A stretch of DNA of 64,000 nt from Pseudoruminococcus massiliensis (GTDB lineage Bacteria; Bacillota; Clostridia; Oscillospirales; Acutalibacteraceae), in assembly GCF_900291955.1 (NCBI RefSeq), contig NZ_OLMR01000001.1, forward strand, positions 1 through 64,000, read 5' to 3'. The first letter of the stretch is position 1. Every line of letters starts with the position of its first letter. Positions 61,646-64,000 of the stretch are shown here, in pieces. The notes beneath the pieces were generated by a model. It was not told the DNA's origin and made no database searches. It saw nothing but the letters and a program-made list of their open reading frames with translations. Both the position numbers and the translations under genes were made by a program.

Positions 61646-61948
61646 TAAGAGGCGAACTTCGTTCGCCTCTTAGAGAGAATGAGATGTTAAGGGCTTCGCC
61701 CTTAAAACCCACCAAAGGCTCTGCCTTTGGAATCCGCAAGCTTTTGAAAAAGCTTGAGCAAAACTTTTAATTATCTTAGGGAAGCTTATTAGCTAAACGA
61801 CAATTCACTGGTAAATTCTTAATTTGCGTCAATAAACTTCTCTTGTCAATGTCGAGGTTTTGCTTGCAAAACCGATTCCGCGACTTGACAGCGGAGGCAC
61901 TCCGCCTCGAGCGAAATTTTTAATTGTCTTAGGGAAGTTTGTCAACTT
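61646..61948. repeat. modular palindromic repeat, double copy after addA
   Basis: First part 61648-61795: GAGGCGAACTTCGTTCGCCTC, TTAAGGGCTTCGCCCTTAA, CCAAAGGCTCTGCCTTTGG, AAGCTTTTGAAAAAGCTT, tail TTATCTTAGGGAAGCTTATT. Second part 61849-61948: TCGAGGTTTTGCTTGCAAAA, GGCGGAGTGCCTCCGC-type stem, GAGCGAAATTTTTAATTGTC, tail TTAGGGAAGTTTGTCAAC. It reaches to 12 bases from the addA stop. Confidence 0.85.
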
Positions 61949-61960
61949 ATCAGCAGTTAC

Positions 61961-64000
61961 TTAGCATATTCTTATCTGTTCTCCAAGCTCCAATGAATAA
62001 ATTATGCACTCAGAAACCTCTATCTCCTCAGATTGTTCTAAAGCATTTTTATAAAGTAAAAGCTGTTTTGAATAACTTTCTGCCAAGCTTTCAACAGAAT
62101 CAATTCTATCCGTCTTATAATCCACAATAACAGCCTTGCCATTTTCAATAAATGCACAGTCAATTGCACCTTGCATAAAAATCGGTATATCTGCTGTTTC
62201 ATCTGTTACGGCTATCTCTGCAAGCTTTGTAGGAATCATAACAGCAAAACGATATTCACGCATAATTCTTTCTGACGATTTCATTCTTGCAAAAAGCTCC
62301 CCGCTCATAAACTTCTTTACGGCGTTTCTGTCTATTGCGTCTGCCTGTTCCTGACTAAGAAAGCCATTAGACACAAGCCTTTTAAGTTCGGTTGTTATAT
62401 TAAAGCTATCCGAAAAAATATCTGCATAATGTAAAAATTCGTGAAAAGCTGTACCTCTCGACGCACCTTTAATCTTACCTGTGTTCATAAACTTAGACTT
62501 AGTTTTTACAATAAAACTCTTTCCTGTGCTTTTATGGCTGACAGATGAAGCAGAAACCTTTGTAGGAATAGCAACAAAGTCTTGATACTTATATTTTGTT
62601 TCTATATTTTCGGCAAGTTTTTTTTCAAGTTCTTTATCTATTGCAATATCAATCATTTTATCTTCTGATTCTTTTTCATGTTCGATAGAATCAGAATCTG
62701 CCACCACAACTTTCCAAATGCTATCTGTCGAAATCGTTTCAATATGCTCAATACCAAAACTATTCAACTGAGCCGACATTGAAGGGTGACGCAAGGCACA
62801 AAGTGCTATCCATTGTGCAAAGGTTTTACAGCTTTCAACAGCATAAGGGTCTATTGCTGTATTATCCGAATCGTTCAATTCATCATAAATAGGCAACTTA
62901 CTAACCAAGCTTAAAAACCAATCGACAACGCCCCTTGTTTTTGTTTCATTGACTGTATTTACAAGATAAAGCTTTTCCTTTGCTCTTGTCAAAGCAACAT
63001 AGAGTATTCGCATTTCTTCACTTATTGCTTCACGCTTTTTCTCCATTGAAACGATAGTGCGAACCTCTGTCGTCTTTGAAAGCATATTTTCCCGGTCATA
63101 GCTTTTAAATGCAACTCCAAGTGTTGGGTGATATACAACCGCATTCGCATCAGAATTTCGCTGTGCAGCAGTTCCTGCAAGAATACAAATAGGAAATTCA
63201 AGTCCTTTAGAGCTGTGAATGGTTATAATCTTAACATCGCCATCAGATTTATTCTGACTACTCGAAAGAACTCCGCCAGTTTCCTTAAGTCTTTCCAACA
63301 TTCGTATAAAACCCGAAAGACCTCTGAAACCGTTTTTTTCATATTCTCTTGCAAGATTAAGAAGTTTTCTTACATTTTTTATTCTTGCCTCACCGTCAAG
63401 CTCAGCACCAACAATAGAAAGAAAACCACTTCTTGCAAAAAATACATCAAGAAAACTATCAGACGGAAGTGTCGATGAAAGCTTTCTATAAAAATACATT
63501 TCATTATTAAAATCTATGCACTTTTTCTGCAAAAGTTCATCTTCTGGATTTTCCAAACCAATATATTCTATCACCGTAGAATATATTTTACCTGAACGAT
63601 TTGCAAGTCTTAGTTTTGCCATATCGTCAGGAGTAAAGCCATAAACAGGACTCATCATTATACTTGTAAGCGGAATATCTTTCTGCGGATTATCCACAGC
63701 TGTAATAAACGAAATAAGAAGCTTAATCTCACTTCGTTCAAACAAATTTCCGCTATTATTTCTTGAAACAGGTATACCTCTTTGTTCGAAAACATCTGCA
63801 TATGTGTCAATATTATTTTGAAGATTTCTCATAAGAATACAAATATCGCTATATTTAGCAGGGCGTGTACTGTTTTTATCCTTAATTTGAAGTTTTCCTA
63901 CGGTATTTTCAATTATATCTGCTATATGATTTGCCTCATCAATCTGCCATGGATTTTCAGGCTTTGAAGCAACTATATGATACTCCGTTTCTGGCTCATC
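61961..64000 (-). CDS. addA: ATP-dependent helicase/nuclease subunit A, 3' part
   Basis: About 680 residues visible; the frame is open to the window edge, so the helicase P-loop half is outside. Visible: YSDICILMRNLQN, SGNLFERSEIKLLISF, the UvrD-type motif V/VI VKIITIHSSKGLEFPICILA and EEMRILYVALTRAKEKLYLV, and the RecB-type nuclease end GTAFHEFLHYADIF with AVIVDYKTDRID. AddAB processes double-strand breaks for recombination. addB would lie upstream, outside the window. Confidence 0.94.
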   Translation of the reverse strand, partial: DEPETEYHIVASKPENPWQIDEANHIADIIENTVGKLQIKDKNSTRPAKYSDICILMRNLQNNIDTYADVFEQRGIPVSRNNSGNLFERSEIKLLISFITAVDNPQKDIPLTSIMMSPVYGFTPDDMAKLRLANRSGKIYSTVIEYIGLENPEDELLQKKCIDFNNEMYFYRKLSSTLPSDSFLDVFFARSGFLSIVGAELDGEARIKNVRKLLNLAREYEKNGFRGLSGFIRMLERLKETGGVLSSSQNKSDGDVKIITIHSSKGLEFPICILAGTAAQRNSDANAVVYHPTLGVAFKSYDRENMLSKTTEVRTIVSMEKKREAISEEMRILYVALTRAKEKLYLVNTVNETKTRGVVDWFLSLVSKLPIYDELNDSDNTAIDPYAVESCKTFAQWIALCALRHPSMSAQLNSFGIEHIETISTDSIWKVVVADSDSIEHEKESEDKMIDIAIDKELEKKLAENIETKYKYQDFVAIPTKVSASSVSHKSTGKSFIVKTKSKFMNTGKIKGASRGTAFHEFLHYADIFSDSFNITTELKRLVSNGFLSQEQADAIDRNAVKKFMSGELFARMKSSERIMREYRFAVMIPTKLAEIAVTDETADIPIFMQGAIDCAFIENGKAVIVDYKTDRIDSVESLAESYSKQLLLYKNALEQSEEIEVSECIIYSLELGEQIRIC

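Overview
The window comes from a low-GC, Gram-positive, endospore-forming anaerobe, most likely an Oscillospiraceae/Ruminococcus-type member of the Clostridia. The evidence is a spoIIGA-sigE pair and a bofA homologue (sporulation), a Thr T-box leader, pyruvate formate-lyase with its activase, acetate kinase and GapN (fermentation), a separate PurO-type IMP cyclohydrolase beside a stand-alone AICAR formyltransferase, and many small lipoproteins and DUF families typical of Clostridia. No rRNA, tRNA or CRISPR array was recognised.

Layout. 1-5300: a decayed phage structural cluster on the minus strand. A truncated portal protein is followed by a MuF-type minor capsid protein ending in a zincin-like toxin domain, then several orphan toxin tails, each followed by a small putative immunity gene. 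An IS3-family element has cut the last one. 5300-9200: a tetR regulator with a candidate operator, endonuclease III and a PTS enzyme I. 9200-14100: thrS under a T-box, and a secreted beta-helix/Fn3 protein. 14300-20300: a Xer recombinase, an unusual Dabb/zinc-ribbon protein, a TIM-barrel epimerase-like protein and two tandem Ser-rich lipoproteins. 20500-22100: spoIIGA-sigE. 22170-29340: the purine operon purE-F-M-N-O-H-D. 29400-32450: a small unknown gene, an SPFH/NfeD membrane pair, a DUF4364 protein and bofA. 32490-34920: a LURP-like gene, an ImmA/Xre pair and divergent small regulatory genes with shared operator-like palindromes. 34980-42500: ackA, tmcAL, gapN and pflA/pflB. 43200-46700: a C39-like lipoprotein and an ABC transporter. 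47280-50980: cdaR-cdaA (c-di-AMP synthesis), a class V aminotransferase and DUF3343. 51270-55770: a PH-domain protein, pfkA, prfB, proX and ispF. 55790-61490: an SGNH hydrolase, a NodB deacetylase and a YbjN-YbjN-AAA module. The window ends inside addA.

Two layers run across the gene content. First, a family of modular palindromic repeats sits at the 3' ends of genes and between genes, near 18.35, 25.5, 37.85, 44.2, 46.8-47.2, 51.1, 51.7-51.95 and 61.6-61.95 kb. One copy is a MITE-like unit with inverted ends of about 50 bp. Second, hairpins lie unusually close to gene starts: at spoIIGA and bofA the 3' arm of the hairpin carries the ribosome binding site, and at cdaA and the 34.0-kb regulatory genes the hairpin begins near the predicted +1.

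The strongest candidates for something new are the MuF toxin-tail/immunity array (its general class is known, these tails are not identified), the YbjN-YbjN-AAA module, the Dabb/quadruple-zinc-ribbon protein, and the modular repeat family.
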